A stretch of DNA of 48,051 bases. Source: Chloroflexota bacterium (lineage in GTDB: Bacteria > Chloroflexota > Anaerolineae > Caldilineales > Caldilineaceae). The notes under the pieces are model-generated. The model was not told the DNA's origin. It searched no databases and worked only from the letters and a program-made list of their open reading frames with translations. The first letter of the stretch is position 1. Each line of letters opens with the position of its first letter. The stretch is taken from NCBI GenBank assembly GCA_003577005.1, contig QEUW01000070.1, forward strand, positions 1 through 48,051, in the 5' to 3' direction. This document shows positions 1 through 8,464 of this stretch, in pieces. The position numbers were made by a program, and so were the translations under genes.

Positions 1-509
1 TGGGTCGGCGTCGACTGCACCTGAACTGTGATCGGTTCGGCGGTGGCGATTGCTTGCACCTCGCCGCTTTCGTCTTGTGCTTTCCAGATCGCCTGGCTGG
101 CAAACGAGGAAGTGACCACCGTCTCATAGCTGTGAGTAATAGAGTCGCCCGGTGCCAGTTGGCGCGGTTCCTGACCCAGCAACACCCCAAAGTGCGTATC
201 GGTCAAGGTGTGGCTGACGAGCGTGACGGTACTCAAATTGGTTACCTGGTAACAGGTGTGGATGACCGCACCCAATTCAACCTCGAGAACCGTTGACTGC
301 TGCTGGCACGGCCCTAACCCTACCGTAACAACCACGCTGATTTCGGCGGTAGTGGTCGGTTGGCTCAACTGGGCCGCTGCAACTGGCGCCACAGCAGGTT
401 CCCCCGGTTCGATCGCCTGCACCGGCGCACGGCCCAGGCTCAGCAAGAGGGTACACAAAACAAGGGGGACACCAAGAGTAAACCCAATAAAGAGGGTAAG
501 CGATCTCAT
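1..509 (-). CDS. Secreted DUF11-like repeat protein, C-terminus cut by window edge
   Basis: Reading leftward from an ATG at 509 gives an open frame that runs off the window after 169 codons. Residues 1-32 form a signal peptide or anchor (basic MRS, then a long hydrophobic stretch ending near APVQA). A Pro/Ala/Thr linker follows, then a beta-rich segment (about residues 65-165) with the pattern of DUF11-type surface domains: a CYQVTNLS-like strand, an LTDTHFG-like turn and an LAPGDSITHSYE-like strand. The ATG overlaps the stop of the preceding gene (TAATG), so translation of the two is probably coupled. Expected location is outside the membrane. The exact family is inferred from pattern only, and the C-terminal part and any anchor lie outside the window. 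Confidence 0.6.
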   Translation of the reverse strand, partial: MRSLTLFIGFTLGVPLVLCTLLLSLGRAPVQAIEPGEPAVAPVAAAQLSQPTTTAEISVVVTVGLGPCQQQSTVLEVELGAVIHTCYQVTNLSTVTLVSHTLTDTHFGVLLGQEPRQLAPGDSITHSYETVVTSSFASQAIWKAQDESGEVQAIATAEPITVQVQSTPT

Positions 510-826
510 TACCGCCGCCAGATAACCAGCCCAATCACAAAGAGTACACCTGCCAGCACAGCACCGACCAACACCAGGCTGATTGGTGGGGTCGTCGTCG
601 CCACCAGCGCCGGAGGTTCGGAGGTGGCCGGCGCAGCCAGTGGCGAAAGCGGGGAATCCTGGCTCAGTGGTCGGCTTGGGAAGTTCCCAGCCGCTACCGG
701 CGCCGACAGAATTATACTCACCAGGGCCAGGCAAAGTAGACAGGTGAACAGCGACGTGCGCAACGCGGGACCCTGGGCAGGAACTCTTTCAAGATAGGTA
801 CGAAAATAACGCACGATGCGAGTCAA
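509..826 (-). CDS. Small protein with N-terminal signal and C-terminal membrane helix
   Basis: A 105-residue product. Residues about 24-46 are a hydrophobic signal or anchor ending in PVAAG, the middle is Pro/Ser/Ala-rich, and residues about 82-103 form a clear membrane helix followed by WRR, a stop-transfer-like tail. The first codon is TTG at 826, with AGGAAAG upstream; an in-frame GTG at 814 is an alternative start. The stop overlaps the ATG of the DUF11-like gene (TAATG). I do not recognise a family. The topology suggests a small exported membrane-anchored protein acting with its coupled partner. Confidence 0.5.
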   Translation of the reverse strand: MTRIVRYFRTYLERVPAQGPALRTSLFTCLLCLALVSIILSAPVAAGNFPSRPLSQDSPLSPLAAPATSEPPALVATTTPPISLVLVGAVLAGVLFVIGLVIWRR

Positions 827-851
827 TCAAATCTCGCTTTCCTGATCATCC

Positions 852-997
852 AGAACCTGTTTGAAATGAGGAGTGGTCACCGGTGCGATGCTCCCGCAGG
901 GCGCGCTGCACCTTTCAACGAAGCCAGCCTCCCAGGTGCATCGCACACTTTGCGTGCAACGCACCAAGGCAGCAATTCTCCTTTTCACCCAGCTTCT
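852..997. repeat. Double-palindrome element (copy 1) with terminal inverted repeats
   Basis: The core holds four degenerate copies of the 13-base unit GGTGC-NNN-GCACC: 882-894 and about 900-912 form one pair, 934-946 and 951-963 the other. The second pair is the better preserved (GGTGCATCGCAC, then CGTGCAACGCACC). Outer ends AGAACCTGTTTGAAATGAGG (852) and CCTTTTCACCCAGCTTCT (980-997) are imperfect inverted repeats. They match the termini of the copy near 37.8 kb. No clear target duplication is visible here. The rest of the 827-1181 space carries no gene I can support. Confidence 0.55.
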
Positions 998-1181
998 CGA
1001 GTCGCACTCTATGCCATCCTCGTGTTATCCCAGAAAGGGATCATCAGGGCACCACCTCATAAGCTAATTTTTCATTATACACGCTTGGTGGGGTGCTTGA
1101 AAACAGAGCAGCCGGTGCGGGTGTGTCCGGCAAGAGAGGTGAAGGTGTCACCCAAGGGGAATCTGTGGCTATGTTCAGGGG

Positions 1182-2003
1182 TCAGGCCGCCCGGATGCTC
1201 ACTTCTCCGGCCACAAAGCGGCGCACCTCGCCCGTCTCGGCCAGAACCAACAATGCACCATCCACACTGGCATCGATTGCCCGGCCTCGCCAGACAAGCC
1301 GGTCCGCCTCATAGACGGATACGTGCTGGCCTAAGGTCCACAGGTATGCACGCCAATCCTTGTGCAGGTCTGACGATTCGCCACTGTTTGCCAACTGATT
1401 GCCCAACGCCCGGCATAAGGCGACCAACAGCGCTGTGCGGTCTACCTCACCAGGCGCGCCCAAAAAGGCGCGTACGCTGGTCGGGCGGGGCGCCCCCGGT
1501 GGCGGAGGTGGCAGTTGATCGGCAAGCTGATTGACGTTGATCCCGATCCCCACTACCGCATGGGTGAGTTCGTTCCCGCGCCACTCGTTTTCGATCAAGA
1601 TACCGGCAACTTTACCGGCATCGCTGGGGGAGTGGCCTAGCAGTATATCATTTGGCCACTTGAGACCTACACAGCCGGCCATTGCCGGGCCTAGCGACTC
1701 AAGGGCGTACACAACGGCCAGCCCAGTACGGATGGGCAACTCGGTTGGGGCAACCGGCCAGGGTGGTTTGAGGATCACGCTCACCAACAGCGCAGTGCCA
1801 TACGGCGCCGCCCACCGGCGCGCAAAGCGGCCGCGGCCTGTGCTCTGTTCTTCGGCCACGACGACCATCCCCGAACGCGTTCCCGCCTGCCGCGCCCATT
1901 CATGAGCAACTGGCATCGTGCTGGGAACGACCTCGTGATAGTCAAGAGTATGACCGATAGGAGCCCCCGCCAAGACCTGGCGCAGATGATCTAGATCGAG
2001 CAT
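1182..2003 (-). CDS. birA: Biotin-[acetyl-CoA-carboxylase] ligase
   Basis: A 273-residue ligase that activates biotin with ATP to biotinyl-AMP and transfers it to the acceptor lysine of biotin carboxyl carrier proteins in the cytoplasm. The signature GRGRFARRW lies at about residues 56-64, and the catalytic lysine is in LKWPND at about residue 115. There is no N-terminal winged-helix domain, so this is the monofunctional class without repressor activity. I chose the ATG at 2003 (MLDLDHL) over a longer frame opening at 2114 because AGGG lies just before it and homology begins there. It follows the M23 peptidase gene on the same strand after 85 bases. Confidence 0.93.
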   Translation of the reverse strand: MLDLDHLRQVLAGAPIGHTLDYHEVVPSTMPVAHEWARQAGTRSGMVVVAEEQSTGRGRFARRWAAPYGTALLVSVILKPPWPVAPTELPIRTGLAVVYALESLGPAMAGCVGLKWPNDILLGHSPSDAGKVAGILIENEWRGNELTHAVVGIGINVNQLADQLPPPPPGAPRPTSVRAFLGAPGEVDRTALLVALCRALGNQLANSGESSDLHKDWRAYLWTLGQHVSVYEADRLVWRGRAIDASVDGALLVLAETGEVRRFVAGEVSIRAA

Positions 2004-2088
2004 TGGCGACCCTGTCGAACTGACATCCTTGTGAGTTGGCGCACCCAGGGGGTATCCGGCTTGGCGCAGAACCAACGAAAAACCCTGC

Positions 2089-3555
2089 CTACTGTCGTGT
2101 CCGTATCTCCACAAACGTCGTCTGCCCTGGATTGACAGTTAGTTCGGCGCGGATACTTTCCCCGTTGACCGAACCAACCAGAACGTACGAGCCGGGTGGC
2201 GCGCCGTCCATAGCGCCGTTTTCGCCCCAGGCGGGGTTTGGGCCGATGTTTTCCGTATCCAGATAGGTCTCGATCTGGCGCGCCCAAACCGCCGCGCCGC
2301 CCTCGAAGCGGGCAAGCGTGAGCCGGGCGCCGGGCCAGGTGCGGCCATCGGCGGTGAGCAGACGGACGGCGACAGCACCCTGGTCGCCCATTGGGTGTAG
2401 CCACAGATAGGGGTTGACGCTGTGGCGGTAGGTATTGGCGCCCAGCCGCACCTCCAGATGAAGGTGCGGGCCGATGGCAATGCCTGTCATGCCCACCGCG
2501 CCCACTACATCTCCCGGCGCGACCCGCTGGCCGACCGCCACGGCGACCTGGCTGAGGTGGCCGTAGAGCGCGTAGACATCCAACTGGCCGTCACCCACGG
2601 TCAGGCGCCGTTCCAGACGGATCACAACCGTGTTACCGTAAAAGTTGTTGTAGGGGCCGAGCAACTCGACATCGTCGGGCCCGGCATGGACGACTTCCCC
2701 CTCGGCGCCAGCGAGCACGGGCGTCCCCATCGGGTTGGACATATCGACGCCGTGGTGGGGGCGATAGCGGTTGCCGGCGGTTGAGCCAAACTGATAACTG
2801 GGGCTGGAGACCTGGTTGGGGGCAGATGGCAAAAAGGGGCGCCCGATCCAGAAATGGTCGTTCTCGGGCGCGGGAGCCGGAGTAAACGCCGACCAGAGCC
2901 GGCCCGGTTCGATGGGCAAGGGCGTGGCGGTAGGCGTAGGTGTCGGTCCACTCGGTGTGCTCCCGGCGGATGGCGTGCGCGTGGGCGGCAACTTGATCCC
3001 CACCGCTGGGATCATCCGCACCTGGGGCAGCGATGATGCGTTCTGGGCCGGCACCTCCGTGGGGGGAGCGGTTGGCGTGGCGGTTGGCACCAGAACCACA
3101 GCTACCTTCGTGGGCAGCGGCGCCTCCAGGATCACAGTGTCGGGCTGGGCAGCGGCTGCCGCCAGCGTCTGGGTCTCCGGTTCGGTTTTCGTGACGGACG
3201 GCACGGCGGCGGGTGATGGCTCCGCTGTTGCTGTGGCGCTGACAACGACGCTCTGCGCCAGGCTCGGGAGATTGCGAGCGGCGACCGCAGCAGCGGATAG
3301 CGAGGCCGGCCCAACCGACGCCGGGAGGACCTCTGTCTCGCCTGCGGCTGTACGCCAGCTTTCACCGCTGCGCGGCCACATCCACCACACCGCAAAGAAC
3401 ATAATACCCAACAACCCAACACGCACCACCATCGGCTGGAGCCATCTTGCCAAGACCGGCAGCTGCGATGGCACACTGTCCTGTGGTACAATAGCAGACG
3501 AGGTGGGAATGACTGGGCTATCTTCGCCCGCTACGTAAGGATTGGTTTGCTGCAT
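2089..3555 (-). CDS. Membrane-anchored M23 (LytM-type) metallopeptidase
   Basis: A 488-residue protein with a single membrane helix at residues 43-60, a long Ala/Pro/Thr-rich linker (about 65-215) and an M23 peptidase domain at about 245-385. The zinc ligands of the family are visible: HHGVD (H-x3-D) near residue 267 and HLHLE (HxH) near 362, with YGHLS between. Catalytic M23 enzymes cut peptide bridges in peptidoglycan or activate amidases outside the membrane. Residues about 390-488 look like a carboxypeptidase-regulatory or Ig-like beta domain. It is divergent from trmD across a short shared upstream region. Whether it is an active hydrolase or an activator cannot be told, but all expected ligands are present. 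Confidence 0.88.
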   Translation of the reverse strand: MQQTNPYVAGEDSPVIPTSSAIVPQDSVPSQLPVLARWLQPMVVRVGLLGIMFFAVWWMWPRSGESWRTAAGETEVLPASVGPASLSAAAVAARNLPSLAQSVVVSATATAEPSPAAVPSVTKTEPETQTLAAAAAQPDTVILEAPLPTKVAVVLVPTATPTAPPTEVPAQNASSLPQVRMIPAVGIKLPPTRTPSAGSTPSGPTPTPTATPLPIEPGRLWSAFTPAPAPENDHFWIGRPFLPSAPNQVSSPSYQFGSTAGNRYRPHHGVDMSNPMGTPVLAGAEGEVVHAGPDDVELLGPYNNFYGNTVVIRLERRLTVGDGQLDVYALYGHLSQVAVAVGQRVAPGDVVGAVGMTGIAIGPHLHLEVRLGANTYRHSVNPYLWLHPMGDQGAVAVRLLTADGRTWPGARLTLARFEGGAAVWARQIETYLDTENIGPNPAWGENGAMDGAPPGSYVLVGSVNGESIRAELTVNPGQTTFVEIRTRQ

Positions 3556-3591
3556 CTTGATTCGTTTTGATGAGTGCCAGAAAATGAATGG

Positions 3592-3640
3592 GTAGATAGG
3601 GAAACAGGGAAGCAGGTTGTTTCCCTGTCTACCTATCTAC
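3592..3640. repeat. Inverted repeat in the trmD upstream region
   Basis: GTAGATAGG (3592) and ACAGGGAA (3604) pair with TTCCCTGT (3621) and CCTATCTAC (3632), with three unpaired bases between the two stems and a 9-base loop. It lies between the divergent M23 and trmD genes. It argues that the open frame seen upstream of 3676 is not the true N-terminus of TrmD. Confidence 0.6.
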
Positions 3641-3675
3641 TTGCTTACTTTACTATTGCAACGAGGTTCAAGACA

Positions 3676-4596
3676 TTGGATGAATTTAGACGAACCCCGC
3701 CAATAGAGACCGACGATAGCGCCACTGCTCAATTCGCGCCGGCGGACGCTATCCATTTTGACATTTTTACCCTGTTTCCGCAGATGTTCGCTGGGCCATT
3801 TGACGAAAGCATCATCCAGCGGGCGGTGAGCAACGGGCTGGTCTCTATTGCGCTGCACAATATCCGCGATTATACGACCGACCGCCACCACGTCTGTGAC
3901 GACACGCCGTACGGCGGTGGCGGCGGGATGGTGATGAAAGCCACGCCCATCTTTCGCGCGGTGGAGACAGTGCTTGTGCGTTCGCCCGGTTGGAGTCTTT
4001 CCCCCGAAGACATCTACGACAATCTCCCCCCCTGGGATCCTGAGCTGGCGCCGCCCCTGCCGGCCGCTACGCCACTCATTTTGCTCTCGCCGCAGGGTAG
4101 GCTACTCACTCAGCGGATCGTGGGCGAGTTGAGCCAATACCGGCGACTGGCGTTGATCTGCGGGCGCTACGAGGGGGTGGACGAGCGCGTGATTTCGCAG
4201 TTGGTGACCGACGAGATCAGCATCGGCGATTATGTCTTGAGCGGGGGAGAACTGGCGGCTATGGTGCTGGTCGATGCCATTACCCGGCTGGTGCCCGGCG
4301 CCCTGGGGGATGCACTCGGCTCGTACCAGGATAGCCATTCGCCAGGACTGAGCGGCCTGCTCGAAGGGCCGCACTACACCCGGCCTTACACCTTTCGTTC
4401 CGAACCCGTTCCAGACATTCTCCTCAGCGGGCACCATGCCAATGTCGCCAAATGGCGGCGCGAACAGGCACTCCTACGCACCCTCCAACGCCGCCCGGAC
4501 CTATTGGCGACTGCTGACCTGAGCGCCAGCGACCTGGCCTTCTTGCGCCAGCACGGGTGGTCCCCTCACGACAATGCCAGAACCGGCGGGCAGTGA
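3676..4596 (+). CDS. trmD: tRNA (guanine37-N1)-methyltransferase
   Basis: Methylates N1 of G37, next to the anticodon, using S-adenosylmethionine, which prevents +1 frameshifting. Conserved TrmD motifs: [12 protein letters not shown] at the domain start, [17 protein letters not shown] near residue 137, [10 protein letters not shown] near 162 and [11 protein letters not shown] near 182, the trefoil-knot AdoMet site. No in-frame ATG lies near the domain start. I favour TTG at 3676, preceded by GAGG nine bases upstream (306 residues); a GTG at 3574 would extend it through an inverted repeat. The N-terminus is about 25 residues longer than in typical TrmD. The usual rpsP-rimM-rplS neighbours are absent. 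Confidence 0.92.
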   Translation: MDEFRRTPPIETDDSATAQFAPADAIHFDIFTLFPQMFAGPFDESIIQRAVSNGLVSIALHNIRDYTTDRHHVCDDTPYGGGGGMVMKATPIFRAVETVLVRSPGWSLSPEDIYDNLPPWDPELAPPLPAATPLILLSPQGRLLTQRIVGELSQYRRLALICGRYEGVDERVISQLVTDEISIGDYVLSGGELAAMVLVDAITRLVPGALGDALGSYQDSHSPGLSGLLEGPHYTRPYTFRSEPVPDILLSGHHANVAKWRREQALLRTLQRRPDLLATADLSASDLAFLRQHGWSPHDNARTGGQ

Positions 4597-4725
4597 CTAC
4601 ATGGCTGCCGGCAGTAAGGCAGACCTTCTGCTTGTGCCAAGGCATACGCAAAACGTAGACCATTATAGATAGGTTGGCGGGTTCGGCCAAATCCATAGCG
4701 TTGCACAGTTGGATGCGTCTCCAGA

Positions 4726-4756
4726 GGTGCAACGCACTTTGCAAGTGCATCGCACC
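4726..4756. repeat. Double-palindrome repeat (copy 2), single pair
   Basis: GGTGCAACGCACT, a TTGCA spacer, then AGTGCATCGCACC: two 13-base palindromes that also pair with each other. A decayed partner (GCGTTGCAC near 4698, GGATGCGTC near 4711) lies just upstream. It stands in the 233-base space between the convergent trmD and ybdK-like genes and could act as a bidirectional terminator. Confidence 0.7.
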
Positions 4757-4829
4757 GAAGCAACTGCATACCTTCCAATCCAATCGATAGGACAAATAGG
4801 TGAATCCAATCCCAGGTGTACGCTCACGG

Positions 4830-5945
4830 TCAAAGTTGCTCAGTCAGGCGCACCAGGTTATCTACCACGGCTTTGGCCGAGTGGCCCTCTTCCTCCCAGA
4901 CACGAAGTTGTTGGTCGGCGCTCGACCCTCGCTGTAAGACCGTCTCGATATGGGCCAGTTCATCCTCGCTATTGAGCCGGCGGGCAAACGGCATGACCCG
5001 CTCCAACAACTCGCGGATGAGTTCGGGGGCAGGGATCGCCTGCTGGATGCCCAGGTCCAACAGTTTGCCATCCAACCCGTAGCGCACGGCTCGCCACTTG
5101 TTTTCGGCGATGAGCAAGCGTTCGTACGGGCGAAATTGCATATTGCGCTGGCGCAGATCGACCATCCACGCCACCGTCGCCTGGATGAGCGCCGTCACGG
5201 CGAGGGTGTCGCGTATGTCGGGCAGCATGTCGCAAATGCGGATAACCAGGGTAGGGAAGCGGTAGTGTGGCATAACGTCATAACGCACGTGGCTGGCGTC
5301 GGGCATACTATTGGTGCGGATCAGCGTGTCAATGTAGCTGCGATACTCCTGGTAGCTGCTGAAATAGCCAGGGATGCCGGTGCGCGGCAACGCATCAAGC
5401 AATACATTGCGATAGCTTTTGAGCCCCGTATTGCGTCCCACCCAGAACGGTGAACTGGTGGCCAGACAGAGGATGTGTGGCAGCAGGTAGCGCATGGTAT
5501 TCATCACATCGACCGCCAGCTCGCGATCCTCGACGCCGATGTGGACGCGCAACCCAAAACAGAGCAGGCGCCGGGCGATCATCTGGGCATCGTCCACCAG
5601 CGCGCGATAGCCTGGCAAGATGGTCGGCCGGTTTTCCCAGTGGCTAAAAGGATGGGTGCCGGCCGCCACCACCCTGGCGCCGCTCCCCTGCACCAACGCC
5701 AACACATTCTCACGCATCCGCACCAGCTTTTCGCGCGCCTCTTTGATATCGGCGCAGACGGGTGTCCCCACCTGGATCACCGCTTCGGAGAAACGCTGCG
5801 CCAGGTCGGCGTCGGGGTTGCGTTCGCGCACCACCATCTGCTCGTTGGCCATGGACTGGGTCACATAGCCCAGCAACTCGCGGCTCTCCGGGTCGATGAC
5901 TTGATATTCCTCTTCGATCCCAATGTTGAAGGATGGATGGTACAT
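4830..5945 (-). CDS. ybdK: Carboxylate-amine ligase, YbdK/GCS2 family
   Basis: A 371-residue member of the glutamate-cysteine ligase type 2 family (ATP-dependent amide bond formation through an acyl phosphate). Family marks: IGIEEEYQV at residues 8-16 (metal-binding acidic cluster), [10 protein letters not shown] at about 94-103, [12 protein letters not shown] at about 131-142 and [14 protein letters not shown] later. E. coli YbdK has only weak glutamate-cysteine ligase activity and the natural substrates of the family are largely unknown. It lies 78 bases downstream of the ATP-grasp gene on the same strand, so the pair may make an amide-linked small molecule together. The ATG at 5945 has no good ribosome site before it. 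Confidence 0.88.
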   Translation of the reverse strand: MYHPSFNIGIEEEYQVIDPESRELLGYVTQSMANEQMVVRERNPDADLAQRFSEAVIQVGTPVCADIKEAREKLVRMRENVLALVQGSGARVVAAGTHPFSHWENRPTILPGYRALVDDAQMIARRLLCFGLRVHIGVEDRELAVDVMNTMRYLLPHILCLATSSPFWVGRNTGLKSYRNVLLDALPRTGIPGYFSSYQEYRSYIDTLIRTNSMPDASHVRYDVMPHYRFPTLVIRICDMLPDIRDTLAVTALIQATVAWMVDLRQRNMQFRPYERLLIAENKWRAVRYGLDGKLLDLGIQQAIPAPELIRELLERVMPFARRLNSEDELAHIETVLQRGSSADQQLRVWEEEGHSAKAVVDNLVRLTEQL

Positions 5946-6023
5946 ATCTACTTTGGGATGCGGAACAATAGGATCAGGCCAACTCGTGCATCAGCGTATC
6001 ATTGACTGGGCGTTCAAGAAATA

Positions 6024-7430
6024 TTATATCATGTACTGGCTCGGTGCGTGAGCTGTTCCCTCACGCACCAGAAACGAAGGCACCACCGAACCGCCACCGG
6101 CGGTGACATTGAGGAGGGTTACGGTGCTCAGCCGGGTGAGACAGCCGCCGACGGTGTCGCCGTGGAAGAGGAAGGGATCGCAATCCACCAGCCGCTCGCT
6201 GACCTCGACACTGCCGTTGGCATCGATGTGTGGGAAAAGCTCGTAGGCAATTTCGGCCCGTTCCTGGAGAATGCTGGGCGTCTCCAGCGCCTGTTCCAGC
6301 GCCCGCTCCCACTCGGAGGAGCCCGTCTCCCAGCCGATGAGGACGCCTTTGCCGCCGTATTCGTCATTGGGCTTGAGCACCAGCCACTCCTGGTGATCCA
6401 CCGCCCAGGGCAGTAGATCGATCTTCTTGCCGCGGCTGTCAAAGGTGTACCGTTCTTCCACCGTGCGCGTCCAGGGGATGTGTTGGCGGATGGCCTCGAG
6501 CTCGGCGGCATTGAACAAGTAGGCGTTGCGCTCATCCGAGGCGACGGCAAAGCTCGCTTTTTTGTGGACAAGTTTGCAGGTGAAGGGGTTGACCATACAG
6601 ATGGCGCCAGCGCGCAGCGCGTCGATCAGCGGGTGGTTGAGCCTGTATTTTTGGAGAAGTTCAGTCGTCAACACCCGCTTATAGACAAAATCCACTGCGC
6701 GGTCAGCTGCGTACAGCTGGCCGTTGTGAAAGTCGAGTTCGTCGGGTGTGCAGATCGTCACCTCGACCCCGTGTTCGGCAAAGTAGTCTTGGAAAAGAAG
6801 AAATTCGCTCATGGTGGGCACACCGGCCCAGTCCACAATGACCATCTCCGGCAGCTGGCTGCGGTTGCCCCGCCACTGGTAGTAGACGCGCAGCAGCGCA
6901 TCGAGCGCGTGCGGGCGCACCTCCAGCGGCGCAACATCGTATCGCTCTTGAAAACGCGCCATGAGCGGCGTTTCCAGAAAGAGCTCGGCGAGCACGTCGT
7001 TGTAAGCCATTCCTGCCGGGCTTTCGCCATTGAACTCGATAAAGTTGAGCGAGTGGTTGCCGGTGGCAGAGCGGGCAAAAAAGCTATCGAGCCGCGCCGT
7101 GGGGATATTGGTTGCATAGCCAGTGGGGATTTGGATCAACTGTTCCTCGTCCGGCTCCAGAAAGAGCTGGCTGCGCAGCCTGGCGTCGGCGAGCATGGCT
7201 TGCGTCATCTTGCGGAAGACGCTCAGAATGAGGCCCGTGCGCTCCTGCAAAAAGCGATAGTGCTCCTCGGTGTGAAAGAGCGGGCGCAAGACGGTACAGA
7301 GGGGGCGCTCGCCAAAGACGAGATTGCGCTCCTGCATCGCCGGTGCGATGTGCTCCCAACTTAGTTGGGCCACGCTTCCTGTGCGACAGAGATTGTGGTA
7401 GTGATCAATGGCCGGTTGTAGATTGGTCAT
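6024..7430 (-). CDS. Circularly permuted ATP-grasp family protein
   Basis: A 468-residue cytoplasmic protein resembling circularly permuted ATP-grasp or glutathionylspermidine-synthase-like ligases. Visible marks: [11 protein letters not shown] at about 130-140 (an FNxES-type signature), [10 protein letters not shown] near 250, and [13 protein letters not shown] at about 351-363, the nucleotide-binding lysine and glycine loop. Such enzymes join a carboxylate to an amine with ATP. I chose the ATG at 7430 over a longer frame to 7505 because the extra 25 codons run into a hairpin. Together with the YbdK-type ligase downstream it makes a two-ligase cassette. The substrate is unknown. Confidence 0.75.
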   Translation of the reverse strand: MTNLQPAIDHYHNLCRTGSVAQLSWEHIAPAMQERNLVFGERPLCTVLRPLFHTEEHYRFLQERTGLILSVFRKMTQAMLADARLRSQLFLEPDEEQLIQIPTGYATNIPTARLDSFFARSATGNHSLNFIEFNGESPAGMAYNDVLAELFLETPLMARFQERYDVAPLEVRPHALDALLRVYYQWRGNRSQLPEMVIVDWAGVPTMSEFLLFQDYFAEHGVEVTICTPDELDFHNGQLYAADRAVDFVYKRVLTTELLQKYRLNHPLIDALRAGAICMVNPFTCKLVHKKASFAVASDERNAYLFNAAELEAIRQHIPWTRTVEERYTFDSRGKKIDLLPWAVDHQEWLVLKPNDEYGGKGVLIGWETGSSEWERALEQALETPSILQERAEIAYELFPHIDANGSVEVSERLVDCDPFLFHGDTVGGCLTRLSTVTLLNVTAGGGSVVPSFLVREGTAHAPSQYMI

Positions 7431-7474
7431 GCATCCGCCTGATGAATTGTAGCATACGAGGAGACGAGTTCTCT

Positions 7475-7516
7475 GGGCAGTTCGCATGAGGCGCACCCGC
7501 CTCATGCGAACTGCCC
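7475..7516. repeat. Perfect 19-bp inverted repeat (AGTTCGCA hairpin family)
   Basis: Arms 7475-7493 and 7498-7516 match perfectly around a CACC loop, and AAAA follows on the plus side. It lies between the purine phosphorylase stop and the ATP-grasp start on the minus strand. It shares the core AGTTCGCAYG with hairpins at 11744-11777 and 21900-21933. It could be an attenuator or terminator between the two genes. Confidence 0.75.
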
Positions 7517-7536
7517 AAAATATCTAGAGGTAGAAC

Positions 7537-8385
7537 CTAAGCGCCCAGCCGGGCAACGACACCCAACAGCAACTCGGTCAGCCGCGGCACGATGATCTTG
7601 CCAGCCTCCTGCACCTCCTCGTGAGAAGGTTCAGAGGGAGCGTCGAGCTGGTCGATACAGAGGTTTGTAATCGTACTGACGGCCAGCACTTCCAGACCGG
7701 CATGGTGGGCGACGATGGTTTCGGGCACGGTGCTCATCCCCACTGCATCGGCGCCAAGGGTGCGCAAAAAACGGATCTCGGCGGGCGTCTCGAAGTTAGG
7801 CCCAGCCACATAGGCATAGACCCCGCGCCGCAGCGCCAGCCCTTTCTCGGCGGCGACTGTTTGTGCAAGTTGACGCAGCCGCTGCGTATAGGCCTTATTC
7901 ATGGGTGGAAAGCGGGTGCCAAATTCATCCAGATTGGGGCCGATCAGCGGATTGTGACCGCCCATCCCTACCAAGTTGAGGTGATCCTCGATGAGCATGA
8001 GGTCGCCGACGGCAAAGCTGGTATTCACCCCGCCGGCAGCGTTGGTGAGGATCAGCGTACGCACGCCCAACCGTGCCAGGACGCGAACGGGAAGCGTCAC
8101 TTGTGCCAGAGAATAGCCCTCGTAAAAGTGAAAACGGCCTTGCATCGCACAAACCGGTACACCCGCCAGCGACCCGATCACTAGCTGGCCGGCGTGCCCG
8201 GCAACTGTACTGTCTGGGAAGTGAGGGATCTCAGCGTAGGGAATTATATCTGTCCGCGCGATCTGCTCGGCCAGCGGTCCCAACCCGCTCCCTAGCACCA
8301 GCCCCACCGCAGGCATATGGTGGGTCCGCTGGCGGATGAAATCGGCTGCTTCATCATACTGGTCAAGGGTGAAGGTGGGCAGCAT
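7537..8385 (-). CDS. punA: Purine nucleoside phosphorylase, trimeric type
   Basis: Cleaves purine (deoxy)nucleosides such as inosine and guanosine with phosphate, giving the free base and (deoxy)ribose 1-phosphate, in purine salvage. A 282-residue member of the low-mass PNP/MTAP family: LGSGLG phosphate loop near residue 28, AGHAGQLVIG, the signature GRFHFYEGY near 87, LTNAAGG, AGPNFETPAEIR and DAVGMSTVPE. I chose the ATG at 8385 (MLPTFTL) because homology begins there; the 31 codons upstream run through an inverted repeat. It lies downstream of the recombinase gene on the same strand. MTAP specificity is less likely given the bacterial PNP-like sequence. Confidence 0.9.
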   Translation of the reverse strand: MLPTFTLDQYDEAADFIRQRTHHMPAVGLVLGSGLGPLAEQIARTDIIPYAEIPHFPDSTVAGHAGQLVIGSLAGVPVCAMQGRFHFYEGYSLAQVTLPVRVLARLGVRTLILTNAAGGVNTSFAVGDLMLIEDHLNLVGMGGHNPLIGPNLDEFGTRFPPMNKAYTQRLRQLAQTVAAEKGLALRRGVYAYVAGPNFETPAEIRFLRTLGADAVGMSTVPETIVAHHAGLEVLAVSTITNLCIDQLDAPSEPSHEEVQEAGKIIVPRLTELLLGVVARLGA

Positions 8386-8401
8386 GGCTTGGTTTCCAAA
8401 A

Positions 8402-8458
8402 ATCTCCTCCATCTCTCCAATCTCAGGCGCATTTGGAGATTGGGGAGATGGAGGAGAT
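8402..8458. repeat. 23-bp inverted repeat between recombinase and punA
   Basis: Arms 8402-8424 and 8436-8458 match at 22 of 23 positions, with an 11-base loop. The stem starts seven bases after the recombinase stop and ends 17 bases before the punA ATG. It is therefore a candidate attenuator, processing site or recombination site. Confidence 0.7.
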
Positions 8459-8464
8459 CGACCG

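Noticed and set aside
866..1534. A 222-codon plus-strand open frame over the birA 3' end
   Set aside because: It runs through the palindrome element and antisense to birA, has no ribosome site and encodes no recognisable domain.
2816..3538. A 240-codon plus-strand frame opposite the M23 peptidase
   Set aside because: Low-complexity Gly/Val/Ala sequence that mirrors the Pro/Ala/Thr linker of the real minus-strand gene.
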